Source: Promicromonospora iranensis (lineage in GTDB: Bacteria; Actinomycetota; Actinomycetes; Actinomycetales; Cellulomonadaceae). Taken from it: DNA of 64,000 nt. A program made the translations under genes and the position numbers. Positions 10,863 through 19,377 of this stretch are shown piece after piece. Positions within the stretch are counted from its first letter, which is position 1, and every line of letters begins with the position of its first letter. The notes beneath the pieces were generated by a model. It was not told the origin of the DNA. It worked only from the letters and a program-made list of their open reading frames with translations, and did no database searches. Location: contig NZ_JAJQMN010000002.1 in the NCBI RefSeq assembly GCF_028994775.1, positions 496,001-560,000 of the forward strand, in the 5' to 3' direction.

Positions 10863-12521
10863 TCACCCGAGACCCCGTACGCCGCGCGGGGTGACTTCGA
10901 GCAGGTTGCCGTCGACCGCGACCAGGTCGCCGACCACGCCCTGCTCGACGGTGTCGCCGTCGGTCGGACCGAACGTGGTGGGCGGCCCGCCGCCGGCCCG
11001 GTCCCAGACCACCGCTCCGGAAGCCGCGTCGAGCGCGACGAGCCCCTGTGTCCCACCGGCCTCGCCCTCGGTCCGCAGCAGCACCGACTCACCGTCGGTG
11101 AAGGCCTGGACCACGTGGGCGCTCCCGAAGTACCCGCCGTCGTCCGCCGATGCCGGGGCCGATCCGCCCCAGACCCACCGCTCCGCGCCCGTCGCGAGAT
11201 CCAGCCCGCGCACGTTCCCTCCTCCGGTGCTGACCACCGCCGTGTCACCCACCTGCGCGAGGAACTGCTGACCGCCCGACTGGAGCGCGATGTCCCACCG
11301 CGGTGTGCCGTCCGCCTCGTAGGCGCGCAGCCGACGAGCGGGCTCGTCCACCGCGAGCAGCGTCGCGGGCCCGGCCTCGTCGTAGGCCCACGGGACGAGC
11401 GGGTAGCCGGTGATCTCACCGACGACGCCGCCGTCCGCGGCGTACAGGGTGGCGCGCGGCACGCCCTCGAAGTTCGTCGCGGCGTAGCCGGTCGCGCCGA
11501 GCCCGGTGACAACGCCCCGGCCCGGTGAGAGCTCCGTGCCGAGCACCACCCCGTCCGGCGTGACGGAGGCCTGGATGCCGCAGCCGTTCAGGTCGACGAG
11601 CCGGGCGCCGACCCGGGCGCCGAAGGTGTCCGGGGCGAGCTGCCCGCTGAGCACCAGGCGAGTCGACGAGCCGACCCAGGACCCTCCGAACGTGCGGGAG
11701 CACTGCGTGGCGTCCGCCGCACGGAACGGCACGGTCACCGTCCAGCGCTCCGCACCCGTCGCCGCGTCCTCCGCACGCAGCACCAGGTCCCGGCCCGCCT
11801 GGACCGTTCCGGTGCACTCGCCGAGGTCGGTGCACTCGGCATCGCCGACATCGATCGCCGAGGGCAGCCCCACCCGTCTCGCGCGCAGCACCGTGCCGTC
11901 CGGCCCGACGTGGGGCTGTCCGTACCGGCGCGCGTCGGCGGCGTCGAGAACGCGTGGGCGGGACGCCGTCCCGTCCGACCGCACAGCGATGACCTCGCGC
12001 TCGGCGCCGATCCCCTGCAGACACACGAGGGCTGCCGAGTCCGGGTCCGTCCCGGCGAACGACCCCTTCGGCCCGCAGTCCGCGTTCCGGCCGAGCGGGA
12101 CGGTCCAGGCTTCGTCACCGGTCGTCGGGTCCAGTGCGACGAGCTCGCCGTCGGACTCGAGCACCAGCACACCGCCGAGCACCGCGACGTCCGTGCTCGG
12201 GCCGGAACCGACCGTGCCGTCCCACATCCAGGTACCGACCAGGGGTGACGACAGGTCGGTGACACCGTGGGAGACGTCGCGCATCCGCTCGCTCCGCGCG
12301 TGGTCCCGGACATCGTCGACGGCGAGCCCGGTCCCGAGCACGATGGCCAGGACCGCGGCGACCTGGGCGGCCACCCGCCGCTTCCGGCCAGGGCTGCCCG
12401 ACGCCACGGGATCGGCCGGATCGGCCGCTTCCGCCGGACGCGCCGGCCCATCACCAGCGGCCGCGTCGTCCTCGACCAGGTCGAAGACGAACGCGTCGCC
12501 CTCGTCCGGCCCGCGCGCCAT
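10863..12521 (-). CDS. Membrane-anchored PQQ-type beta-propeller protein 2
   Basis: At 552 residues this is the closest paralogue of the gene 31 bp downstream. It has the same plan: MARGPDEG, the box AFVFDLVEDD, an acidic linker, one membrane helix (AAVLAIVLGTGLAV), then propeller blades such as ELVALDPTTGDEAW and GLDLATGAERWVW. The cysteines NADCGP, LVCLQG, CTDLGEC, TQC and GCGIQA coincide with copy 1, and it also ends RGVRGLG. I chose the ATG at 12521 because the sequence then aligns with copy 1 from residue 1; an in-frame start 45 bases upstream lacks similarity. Tandem gene duplication is clear; the ligand or partner is unknown. Confidence 0.8.
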   Translation of the reverse strand: MARGPDEGDAFVFDLVEDDAAAGDGPARPAEAADPADPVASGSPGRKRRVAAQVAAVLAIVLGTGLAVDDVRDHARSERMRDVSHGVTDLSSPLVGTWMWDGTVGSGPSTDVAVLGGVLVLESDGELVALDPTTGDEAWTVPLGRNADCGPKGSFAGTDPDSAALVCLQGIGAEREVIAVRSDGTASRPRVLDAADARRYGQPHVGPDGTVLRARRVGLPSAIDVGDAECTDLGECTGTVQAGRDLVLRAEDAATGAERWTVTVPFRAADATQCSRTFGGSWVGSSTRLVLSGQLAPDTFGARVGARLVDLNGCGIQASVTPDGVVLGTELSPGRGVVTGLGATGYAATNFEGVPRATLYAADGGVVGEITGYPLVPWAYDEAGPATLLAVDEPARRLRAYEADGTPRWDIALQSGGQQFLAQVGDTAVVSTGGGNVRGLDLATGAERWVWGGSAPASADDGGYFGSAHVVQAFTDGESVLLRTEGEAGGTQGLVALDAASGAVVWDRAGGGPPTTFGPTDGDTVEQGVVGDLVAVDGNLLEVTPRGVRGLG

Positions 12522-12562
12522 GCGCCAGAGCGTAGCGCCGGGATCAGCCGGTCCGGCGGGCC

Positions 12563-14182
12563 TCACCCCAGACCGCGCACACCCTCCCGGGTGAACTCGA
12601 CGAGGTGTCCGCCGACGGCGACCACCGGGCCGGTCGTCGGCATGTCCCAGAGCTGCTCGCCGGTGTCCAGGTCGAGGGTAACGAACCGTCCCTCACCGAC
12701 CCCATCCCGCGACAGGTGCGCCAGCGCCAACGCCTCACCGTCGGTCAGGGTCCGGTAGCGGGCGAGCCCGGCCAGGCCGTCCCGGCTCCACGTCCAGAGC
12801 TCCGCACCCGTGGACCGTTCCAGGCCCACCACCGTGTTCCCGCGGTCCACGACCACGACGTCCCGGCCGGCGAGCAGGACGCTCCAGCCGTACCGCTCCG
12901 ACCAGGCCACCGAGCCGTCCTCGCGCTGCGCCTCGAACCCCGACCCGTCGGTCCTCGTCGTGACGAACCACAGGTCGTCGGGTGCGTCGGGTGACGTCGC
13001 GTCGACCCGCACCCAGCCGTTCAGGGTCTGCAGGGTCTCGCCGGCCTCGTCGACGACCGTCGTGCCCGGACCCTCACCCTGGAGGGCGAAACGGCCCGGG
13101 TCGAGCTCCGTGACCCACGCCGGCGAGGACCCGTCCGCGGCGACGGCCAGATCGAGCCGTGTGCCCGACACCGACAGGGTCGCCGACACGCCGCACCCGT
13201 CGACGACCACCGTCCCGGCCCCCGCCCGGACCGCGACCACGTCGGTGTCGACCGCCGACTCGACGGTCAACCGCTCGCCGGACTCGACCGTCGCCTGGCA
13301 GTTCATCGAGTTCATCGGGTCGAAGTCGACGACGGCCCTCCAGCGTGCGGTACCCGTCCGGGCGTCCTCCGCGACGACGAGGAGGTCGCGGCCGGTGGTC
13401 ACGAACTCGGGCGAGCAGCCGACCGACGGTTCGCACGCCACCGCCCCGGCCGGCTCGCCGGTCCGGCTCGTCCGCACGGCCAGCCCGTCCGGTCCCGGGA
13501 ACACCTGCTCGCCCTGTGCCAGGTCCGCGGACCGCGCCCTGGTGCTCCCGTCCGGGGCGATGGTCAGCACCTCGCGCACATCGTCCGCGCCGTGCACGCA
13601 CACCAGCGCCTCGGTCGACGTCGACGCGTCGTAGCCGGTGGGGCCGCAGGTGGGGTGGTCGCCCAGCGGGACGCGCCAGGCCACCTCGCCGCGCTCGGGG
13701 TCGATGGCCACGACGTCCTCGAAGCCCGGCAGGACCGGCTCGCCCCGGTCGGGCGCCGGGGCCACCCACTGACTCTGCGCCTTCGCCGGTGGCACCACGA
13801 GCAGGGGTCCCATGGTCACCACCTGCTGATCCAGGGGCATGTCCTGGCCCTGCTCGGGGAGCGTGTCGAACGGCACCCGCCAGATCTCCGCGGGCGGGTC
13901 CGCGAGCGACGCGACGCCTACCGACGAGGTGCGCATCAGCTCCTCGCGCCGGTCGTCCCGCACCAGGTCGACGGCTGCGACGGCCACCGCGACGACGGTG
14001 ACGGCCGCGGCGGTGAGCAGCCAGGTCCGGCGCGGCACCCGCGACAGCCTGACCAGGAGCGGGGGGCGAGCCAGGGGCTCGGCAGCGGCGTCCGGTCCCT
14101 CGTCGGTGCCGGCCGCGGCGTCCGGCCCGTGCTCCTCGACCAGGTCGAAGACGACGGGCTCCTGCTTGTCGGGCCGGGGCAT
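12563..14182 (-). CDS. Membrane-anchored PQQ-type beta-propeller protein 3
   Basis: A 539-residue, more diverged member of the family. The N-terminal box is PVVFDLVEEHG, followed by a linker, a basic stretch and a membrane helix (LLTAAAVTVVAVAVAAV). The extracytoplasmic part holds blades (DVVAIDPERGEVAWRVPLG, GLERSTGAELWTW, TLDLDTGEQLWDM). The cysteines appear as HPTCGP, ALVCVHG, ACEPSVGC, MNC and DGCGVSA, and the protein ends EGVRGLG. It starts 65 bp after the stop of copy 4 and ends 41 bp before copy 2, consistent with one transcript. Its divergence relative to copies 1 and 2 suggests an older duplication and a distinct ligand or partner. Confidence 0.78.
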   Translation of the reverse strand: MPRPDKQEPVVFDLVEEHGPDAAAGTDEGPDAAAEPLARPPLLVRLSRVPRRTWLLTAAAVTVVAVAVAAVDLVRDDRREELMRTSSVGVASLADPPAEIWRVPFDTLPEQGQDMPLDQQVVTMGPLLVVPPAKAQSQWVAPAPDRGEPVLPGFEDVVAIDPERGEVAWRVPLGDHPTCGPTGYDASTSTEALVCVHGADDVREVLTIAPDGSTRARSADLAQGEQVFPGPDGLAVRTSRTGEPAGAVACEPSVGCSPEFVTTGRDLLVVAEDARTGTARWRAVVDFDPMNSMNCQATVESGERLTVESAVDTDVVAVRAGAGTVVVDGCGVSATLSVSGTRLDLAVAADGSSPAWVTELDPGRFALQGEGPGTTVVDEAGETLQTLNGWVRVDATSPDAPDDLWFVTTRTDGSGFEAQREDGSVAWSERYGWSVLLAGRDVVVVDRGNTVVGLERSTGAELWTWSRDGLAGLARYRTLTDGEALALAHLSRDGVGEGRFVTLDLDTGEQLWDMPTTGPVVAVGGHLVEFTREGVRGLG

Positions 14183-14246
14183 GGCGGGAGCCTACCCGCG
14201 CGACCTGCGCGCTCCGGGCCGCAGCCGGCCGCGGCTCGACCGGCGG

Positions 14247-16034
14247 TCAGCCGAGGCCCACCACGCCCTCCTGCGTGATCTGCGCCAGGTACCCGTCGAC
14301 ACTGATCAGCTGGGTGTACGGGGTCTCCTGCTCGATCTCCCAGCGCGTCGATCCGTCCCGCAGGTCGACGGCGAGCAGCCGCAGGCCGGACGCGCTACCG
14401 CTCGGGTCGGCGCTCACCGGCAGCAGCAGGGTGTCGCCGTCGGTGTAGGCACCGAAGATCGTCGACTCCGCCGCCCACGCCATGTCGCCGAACGAGAGCG
14501 TCTCGGGATCGAGCGTCCACCGGTCCGCGCCCGTGCCGAGGTCGATGCCACGCACCGCACCCTGCTCGTCCAGGACGACGGCGGTGCGGGCCACGCGGGC
14601 CAGGAGCGCCGTGGCCCGGAGCTGAGGAGCGGACCAGAGCCGTGCCCCGGCGTCACCCTCGGACGTGGAGCTCGCCTCGACGTGGACGCCCACGCGCTCC
14701 AGCAGGATGCCCGGGTCACGGCCGTCGGTCGCCCACGGCACCAGGACCTGGCCGTCGAGCTGGACGGTCGCGCCGTGCGGCAGGTGCACGACGTCGCCGG
14801 GGACCGCGGCGTCGGTGACCGTCGTGTCGGGACCGACCCAGCCGCCGTCGGGCAGGGCCGCGAACGACGCGGTGTCCACACCGTCGGCGGGCGGGTCCTC
14901 CGGGTCCTCCGGGTCGTCCAGCCGGGTCCCGTCGAGCAGGAACGCCGCCGAGACCCCGCAGCCCTGCACCTCCAGCACGTCACCGTGCAGGTCCCAGCCC
15001 AGCGCGCCGGCGACGTCGAGGACCGGGGCGCCGCTCTCGTCGTAGGTGATGCAGCTGTCGGGGCGCGGAGCCCCGAAGGCCACCGTCTCGCTCCAGCGCT
15101 CCGTGCCCGTCGCGGCGTCCTCCACGCGGACCGTCAGGTCGGGGCCGACGAAGGCCTTCGGAAGGTGCGGGGCGCCCAGCTTGTCGACCACCACGGGTCC
15201 CTGCTCCTGCTCGCCGCCGGTGGGCTCGAAGTGGATGAGCCCGCCGCCGGGGGCGGGCGTCACCTGGGCCGCCGGGTCGAGCTCGCGGCTCCGCGTGGCG
15301 CCGTCCACCTCGATGACCGTGACGCCCTGCACCCGATCGCCGCCGTCACCGGACGACGTGACGCAGACCAGCGGGTCGGCAGGCCCACCGGACTCGGACC
15401 CGCCGGTGCCGAGGCGCGTCGTCGGCCCGCAGTCCAGATCCTCCTCGAGGTCGACGGTCCACAGCTCCTCGCCCGTCGCGGGGTCCACGCCGCGGACCTT
15501 CGCGTCGCCCACGATCGCGAGCACACCCGGCATCTCGACCAGGGTCGCGGCGATCGGGTTCTCCAGGTCCATCGACCACTGCTCGGCGGGCTTCGCCTCC
15601 AGGCTCCGCACCCCGGCGGGGGTCGCGAGGAGCGCCTGCTCGCGCAGCCGTGCGTCGACCAGCACCCCGGCCGCCACCGCCAGCACGACGACGGACACCA
15701 CGCTCCCGACCAGCAGCACCCTGCCGCGGCGGGTGGTGGGCAGCCGCCGTCGGACGGCCGCCCCACCCCGTCGCGCGGTCCGACCGACGGCGGCCCCGGC
15801 ACCGATGAGCGCCTGCGTCACCCGGCCGGGTTCGCGGGGAGCCGGCTCGTCGGCGGCGTCCGGTTCGGCCCCGTCCGGGCTGTCGCCGTCCGTGCCTGCG
15901 GCTGCCGTTTCGCCGGCGTCCGTTCCGCCGACGTCCGAGACACCGGGAACCTCGTCGATGAGGTCGAAGGTGTGTACCTTCGACGGCTCGGGCGTCCCGT
16001 TCCCGGTGTCGTCGTGCTGGGTGCGTTCGGTCAC
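14247..16034 (-). CDS. Membrane-anchored PQQ-type beta-propeller protein 4
   Basis: The first and longest copy in transcription order (595 residues). It has the box VHTFDLIDEVPG, a long acidic linker rich in Gly, Ala and Asp, an Arg-rich stretch and a membrane helix (VLLVGSVVSVVVLAVAAGV). The propeller region includes GVDPATGEELWTVDL and GIDLGTGADRWTL. Cysteines DLDCGP, LVCVTS, DSC and QGCGVSA are kept, the C(x)nGEC pair is not, and the end is EGVVGLG. The GTG start at 16034 overlaps the permease stop (GTGA), which ties this family to the ABC transporter. Longer in-frame extension upstream would run inside the permease gene and is rejected. Confidence 0.78.
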   Translation of the reverse strand: MTERTQHDDTGNGTPEPSKVHTFDLIDEVPGVSDVGGTDAGETAAAGTDGDSPDGAEPDAADEPAPREPGRVTQALIGAGAAVGRTARRGGAAVRRRLPTTRRGRVLLVGSVVSVVVLAVAAGVLVDARLREQALLATPAGVRSLEAKPAEQWSMDLENPIAATLVEMPGVLAIVGDAKVRGVDPATGEELWTVDLEEDLDCGPTTRLGTGGSESGGPADPLVCVTSSGDGGDRVQGVTVIEVDGATRSRELDPAAQVTPAPGGGLIHFEPTGGEQEQGPVVVDKLGAPHLPKAFVGPDLTVRVEDAATGTERWSETVAFGAPRPDSCITYDESGAPVLDVAGALGWDLHGDVLEVQGCGVSAAFLLDGTRLDDPEDPEDPPADGVDTASFAALPDGGWVGPDTTVTDAAVPGDVVHLPHGATVQLDGQVLVPWATDGRDPGILLERVGVHVEASSTSEGDAGARLWSAPQLRATALLARVARTAVVLDEQGAVRGIDLGTGADRWTLDPETLSFGDMAWAAESTIFGAYTDGDTLLLPVSADPSGSASGLRLLAVDLRDGSTRWEIEQETPYTQLISVDGYLAQITQEGVVGLG

Positions 16035-17233
16035 GCCCCGAGGGTAGTGCCCCGTTCCGCGGCCATCGCCGACTTCCAGCTGACCCGGCCGCCGGTCTGC
16101 ATGAGCGCACCGCGGTAGGCGCGCTCGCTCAGGAGCACCGCGCCGAGCGTGGTCACCACGAGGATCAGGAGCGACACGAGCGGCTCCCACCAGAGCGCGT
16201 CGCCGTTCAGGACCCGCACCGGCATCGACACGATGGAGGCCGGCGGGATGTAGGACAGGACGCGCTCGAACACGCCGTCAGCGGAGAACGTGACCACGTA
16301 GACGCCCATGAGCAGCATCATCAGGGGGCTGGTCGTGTACTGGAGGTCCTCCGTCCGCGACGCGAGGGAGCCGGCCACCGCGTACAGGGCGGCCACCGCG
16401 ACGAACCCGACCGTGAAGAAGACGACGAACCACAGCATGGTGGACGTCATCGCGGGCAGGATCGCCGAGAGGTCCGTGAACGAGGCCCCGATGAGCCCGA
16501 CGGCGCCGAGCAGCACGTTCTGTGCCAGAGCGATCGCGGAGCTGCCGATGATCTTGCCCGCCAGGAGCTGCCGTAGCGGCACGGCGGTGGCGATGATCTC
16601 GACGAGCCGGGACTGCTTCTCCTCGATCACGCTCCCCGCGATCATCGCGCCCGAGCCGACGGCACCGACGAAGAACAGGAAGGCGAGGACGAACCCGGCC
16701 GCGAACACGATCTGCGGGTCCACCGGATTGCCGTCGAGCCGTTCGGTCTCGACCTCGCTGCCCACCGTCAGGGCCTTCATGCTCGTGCCCGCGTCGGCCG
16801 CCCGGCCGGCCAGGACCTGGTCACGCACCGTGGTCTCGATCAGCTGCGCTAGGTCCGGGTCGGGCTCCCGCCAACCGGACAGGGTCCAGCCGTCGGTGCC
16901 GGTCGCCGCACCGGAGCTGAGCCACGCGTCGGCGGTCTCGTCGTCGAGCGCGGCCTCGGCGGCTGCCGTGTCGTCGACCGTGAGCACGCTGAGCTCGATC
17001 TTCCGGTCGTCCGACGCCGCGTCGGCCGCGGCGGACTCCACGGCCGTCGCCGCCGACTCGTCGCCGGCGACCACCGCCACGTCGAACGACTGGGTGCGCC
17101 CCTCCATGAAGGACGTGAAGCCGATCAGCCCGCCGATCATCGCGACGGTCACCGCGAGGCCGATCAGGAACCCCTTGTTGAGCGCCCGCACGACGATCTC
17201 GCGGGTCGCCACCACCATCCACGCGTTGCTCAT
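16031..17233 (-). CDS. ABC transporter permease (NatB/ABC-2 type)
   Basis: A 400-residue ABC-2 permease: one N-terminal membrane helix (GFLIGLAVTVAMIGGLIGF), a large extracytoplasmic domain of about 150 residues rich in Asp/Ala, then five to six helices (QIVFAAGFVLAFLFFVGAVG onward). The segment SVIEEKQSRLVEIIATAVPLRQLLAGK is the coupling region typical of NatB-like Na+ or drug exporters. The ATG at 17233 overlaps the stop of the ATPase gene (ATGA). It is therefore part of a two-component exporter, and its own stop overlaps the start of propeller protein 4. The substrate is not readable from sequence; exported ions, lipids or peptides are all possible. Confidence 0.87.
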   Translation of the reverse strand: MSNAWMVVATREIVVRALNKGFLIGLAVTVAMIGGLIGFTSFMEGRTQSFDVAVVAGDESAATAVESAAADAASDDRKIELSVLTVDDTAAAEAALDDETADAWLSSGAATGTDGWTLSGWREPDPDLAQLIETTVRDQVLAGRAADAGTSMKALTVGSEVETERLDGNPVDPQIVFAAGFVLAFLFFVGAVGSGAMIAGSVIEEKQSRLVEIIATAVPLRQLLAGKIIGSSAIALAQNVLLGAVGLIGASFTDLSAILPAMTSTMLWFVVFFTVGFVAVAALYAVAGSLASRTEDLQYTTSPLMMLLMGVYVVTFSADGVFERVLSYIPPASIVSMPVRVLNGDALWWEPLVSLLILVVTTLGAVLLSERAYRGALMQTGGRVSWKSAMAAERGTTLGA

Positions 17234-18129
17234 GCGGTCACCTCACGGTAGATCTGGGCCAGCGTCGGCCTCACGGGGGAGAACTCTCGGACCGAGCCGC
17301 GTTCCAGGGCAGCGGTCAGGAGACGGGTGGCCGCGGCGTCGTCGTGCACCTCGACCAGCGCGGACGGGCCGTCCACGTCCACGGCCAGCACGCCCGGAAC
17401 ACCGCGGACGAAGCCCGCGTCGCCCGACAGCACCAGCCGGTGCCGGGTGACACCCTGCGCGCGCAGCTCGTCGGGCGCGCCGTTGGCGAGCACCCTGCCG
17501 CCACCAAGGATGACGAGCCGCTCGCACAGCCGCTCCACGAGGTCGAGCTGGTGCGAGCTGAACAGCACGGGCACACCCCGCCGCGTGTGCTCGCGCAGGA
17601 GGTCGGCCATCGCGTCAACAGCCGCGGGGTCCAAGCCGCTGAACGGCTCGTCCAGGACGAGCGCCTTCGGCTGCCCCATGATCGCCGCGACGATCTGCAC
17701 GCGCTGCTGGTTACCGAGCGACAGCTTCTCCACGTGCTCCTTCGCACGGTCCGCGAGCCCGAGACGGTCGAGGTGCTCCAGCACCTCACGCCGGGCGACG
17801 GGCGCGGCGATGCCGCGCAGGCGCGCCAGGTAGACGAGCTGCTCCAGCACCGGCTGCTTCGGGTAGAGGCCGCGCTCCTCAGGCATGTACCCGAACTCAC
17901 GGCGATCGAACCGGGTGACCGGGGCGCCGTCGAACCGCACCTCGCCGCTCGTGATCGCCAGGACGCCCATGATCATGCGCATGGTCGTCGTCTTGCCGGC
18001 GCCGTTGCCACCCACGAACCCCGTGAGCAGGCCCGACGACGCCGTGAAGCTCACGCCGTCCACCGCTCGCCGGGGCGCACCACCCGACAAGAACACGCGG
18101 GTCAGGTCCCGCACCTCCAGATCGCTCAT
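17230..18129 (-). CDS. ABC transporter ATP-binding protein (NatA/CcmA type)
   Basis: This 299-residue ATPase is complete: Walker A GGNGAGKTT, Q-loop region FGYMPEERGLYPK, signature LSLGNQQR, Walker B ALVLDEPFSGLDP and the H-loop FSSHQLDLVE. The EERGLY segment and the roughly 80-residue C-terminal extension are typical of NatA-like exporters. The ATG at 18129 gives MSDLEVRDL; a GTG nine bases upstream is an alternative. It is first in a six-gene leftward operon with the permease and four propeller proteins. It presumably powers the permease in the cytoplasmic membrane. Confidence 0.92.
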   Translation of the reverse strand: MSDLEVRDLTRVFLSGGAPRRAVDGVSFTASSGLLTGFVGGNGAGKTTTMRMIMGVLAITSGEVRFDGAPVTRFDRREFGYMPEERGLYPKQPVLEQLVYLARLRGIAAPVARREVLEHLDRLGLADRAKEHVEKLSLGNQQRVQIVAAIMGQPKALVLDEPFSGLDPAAVDAMADLLREHTRRGVPVLFSSHQLDLVERLCERLVILGGGRVLANGAPDELRAQGVTRHRLVLSGDAGFVRGVPGVLAVDVDGPSALVEVHDDAAATRLLTAALERGSVREFSPVRPTLAQIYREVTA

Positions 18130-18532
18130 GGCAGCCACGCTATGGCGGCGTCACCTCTGATGAGATCCACCGCAAGAGGGACCCGCCTCACCCTGTAGGT
18201 GGGGCACCGCCCCCGCCATGGTCGGCAAACTGTCAGAAGATCGGCATTTCGAGTTGCCGATCATGCGACTTTATGCCGAACGCAGTGTGTGCGCCTGCAT
18301 CCATTCAGGCTTTGACCTGGTATTACACGTACCGGTTGCCGATGGCGTTCTGCCACGTATTGTCCCGACCGGAGCGTTGCTCGAACTAGGGCCGCGCTGA
18401 ATGGTTCGTCAGCCCGTCCCCGGAGAAATGAGCGCTGCGCTCCGGCGGATGCTTCGCGGTTCGGTACTCAGCCACCGAAACGTCAGGCAGAAGGGCACAA
18501 GGCAGTATCTGAACCCGCAGGGGGAGCTAAGC
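18130..18532. other. 403-bp intergenic region of lower G+C
   Basis: This gap separates the divergent ABC operon and the secreted Pro/Thr-rich protein. From about 18220 to 18500 the base composition is clearly less G+C-rich than the surroundings. It must carry both promoters. A 60-codon open frame (18218-18400) has no ribosome-binding site and atypical codons, so I do not call it a gene. The only structured element seen is the 8-bp inverted repeat at 18239-18262. Confidence 0.6.
18239..18262. promoter_or_regulatory. Inverted repeat, possible operator
   Basis: GATCGGCA and TGCCGATC form perfect 8-bp arms around an 8-bp spacer, 110 bp upstream of the ABC ATPase start. The spacing fits a dimeric regulator site; a weak hairpin is the alternative. 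Confidence 0.4.
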
Positions 18533-19240
18533 GTGCGCAAGCGTTTGATCGTCACAGGAACGGCCGCAGCCTTCGTGCTGACGGCGGGGATCGTCGGTGC
18601 CGTCGCCGTACAACCGGCGGGGTCGGACCAGGACCGGGAGACGTCGGCCGGACCGGCGTCCGCTCCCGACGCGCTGCAGGGTCTGCCGCCGATGATGCTG
18701 AAGCGCGAGCCCGCGTCCGGGCCGGGGGAGAGGGGCACGGTCGACGTGCACGCGGGCCCGCAGCAGCCGAACCGGTTCACGTACACCCCGCCGCCCGCGT
18801 CGACGTACACGCCCAGGCACCTGGCCGTCCCGACCCCTGACCAGCCAGGCACCGGCTTCACGAGGGCGCCCCTGCCTGGTATCGACGTCGGCGACGGGTC
18901 CCGGCCCAGCTACCCCACGCGGCCCTCGACGGATCCGGTGAGGCCGCCGACGCAGAGGCCGACCAACCCGCCGACCAACCCGCCGACGCAGTCGCCCCGG
19001 CCCACGCCCACGCCCACCCCGACACCTGCGCCGGACCCCACGCCGACTCCCACACCGACGCCGACCCCGACGCCCACCCCGGAGCCGAGCGACCCGCCGT
19101 CGGAGGAGCCCACGACTCCGCCGTCCGAGGAACCCACGACTCCGCCGTCCGAGGAACCGACCACGGAGCCTTCGCCGGAGCCGTCGGAGAACCCTTCTCC
19201 GGACCCGTCGACCGAGCCCTCCACCGAACCGACCGAATAG
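18533..19240 (+). CDS. Secreted or membrane-anchored Pro/Thr/Glu-rich protein
   Basis: The 235-residue product starts with a basic end and a hydrophobic stretch (LIVTGTAAAFVLTAGIVGAVAV), either an uncleaved anchor or a signal peptide. A region of about 130 residues without recognised domain follows, and then a long low-complexity tail of PT, PTN and PSEEPTT repeats, ending in PSTEPTE. Such tails are typical of extended, wall-spanning linkers. No LPXTG sorting signal, lipobox or catalytic domain is seen, so the tail ends the protein without anchor. The GTG at 18533 is supported by AGGGGGAG seven bases upstream; earlier in-frame starts would place residues before the signal segment. A strong terminator follows. 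Confidence 0.75.
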   Translation: MRKRLIVTGTAAAFVLTAGIVGAVAVQPAGSDQDRETSAGPASAPDALQGLPPMMLKREPASGPGERGTVDVHAGPQQPNRFTYTPPPASTYTPRHLAVPTPDQPGTGFTRAPLPGIDVGDGSRPSYPTRPSTDPVRPPTQRPTNPPTNPPTQSPRPTPTPTPTPAPDPTPTPTPTPTPTPTPEPSDPPSEEPTTPPSEEPTTPPSEEPTTEPSPEPSENPSPDPSTEPSTEPTE

Positions 19241-19279
19241 TCCGGTTTACTGCAGGACATTCGGTATCACCGCACACAG

Positions 19280-19313
19280 AGAAGCGAGGCCCTTTGCCGA
19301 GGGCCTCGCTTCT
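19280..19313 (+). terminator. Terminator after the Pro/Thr-rich protein gene
   Basis: A perfect 14-bp stem (19280-19293 with 19300-19313) with a six-base loop TTGCCG is followed by TTCGC. It lies 40 bases past the stop codon. Confidence 0.8.
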
Positions 19314-19377
19314 TCGCGCTTTCCGGGCACCCTCTAGAAAACGGATATTCTGCTGATTCGGCGCTTTACAGTCCGAT

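Noticed and set aside
18218-18400. A 60-codon open frame in the low-G+C gap
   Set aside because: No ribosome-binding site, atypical codon use and no recognisable family; better explained as control region.
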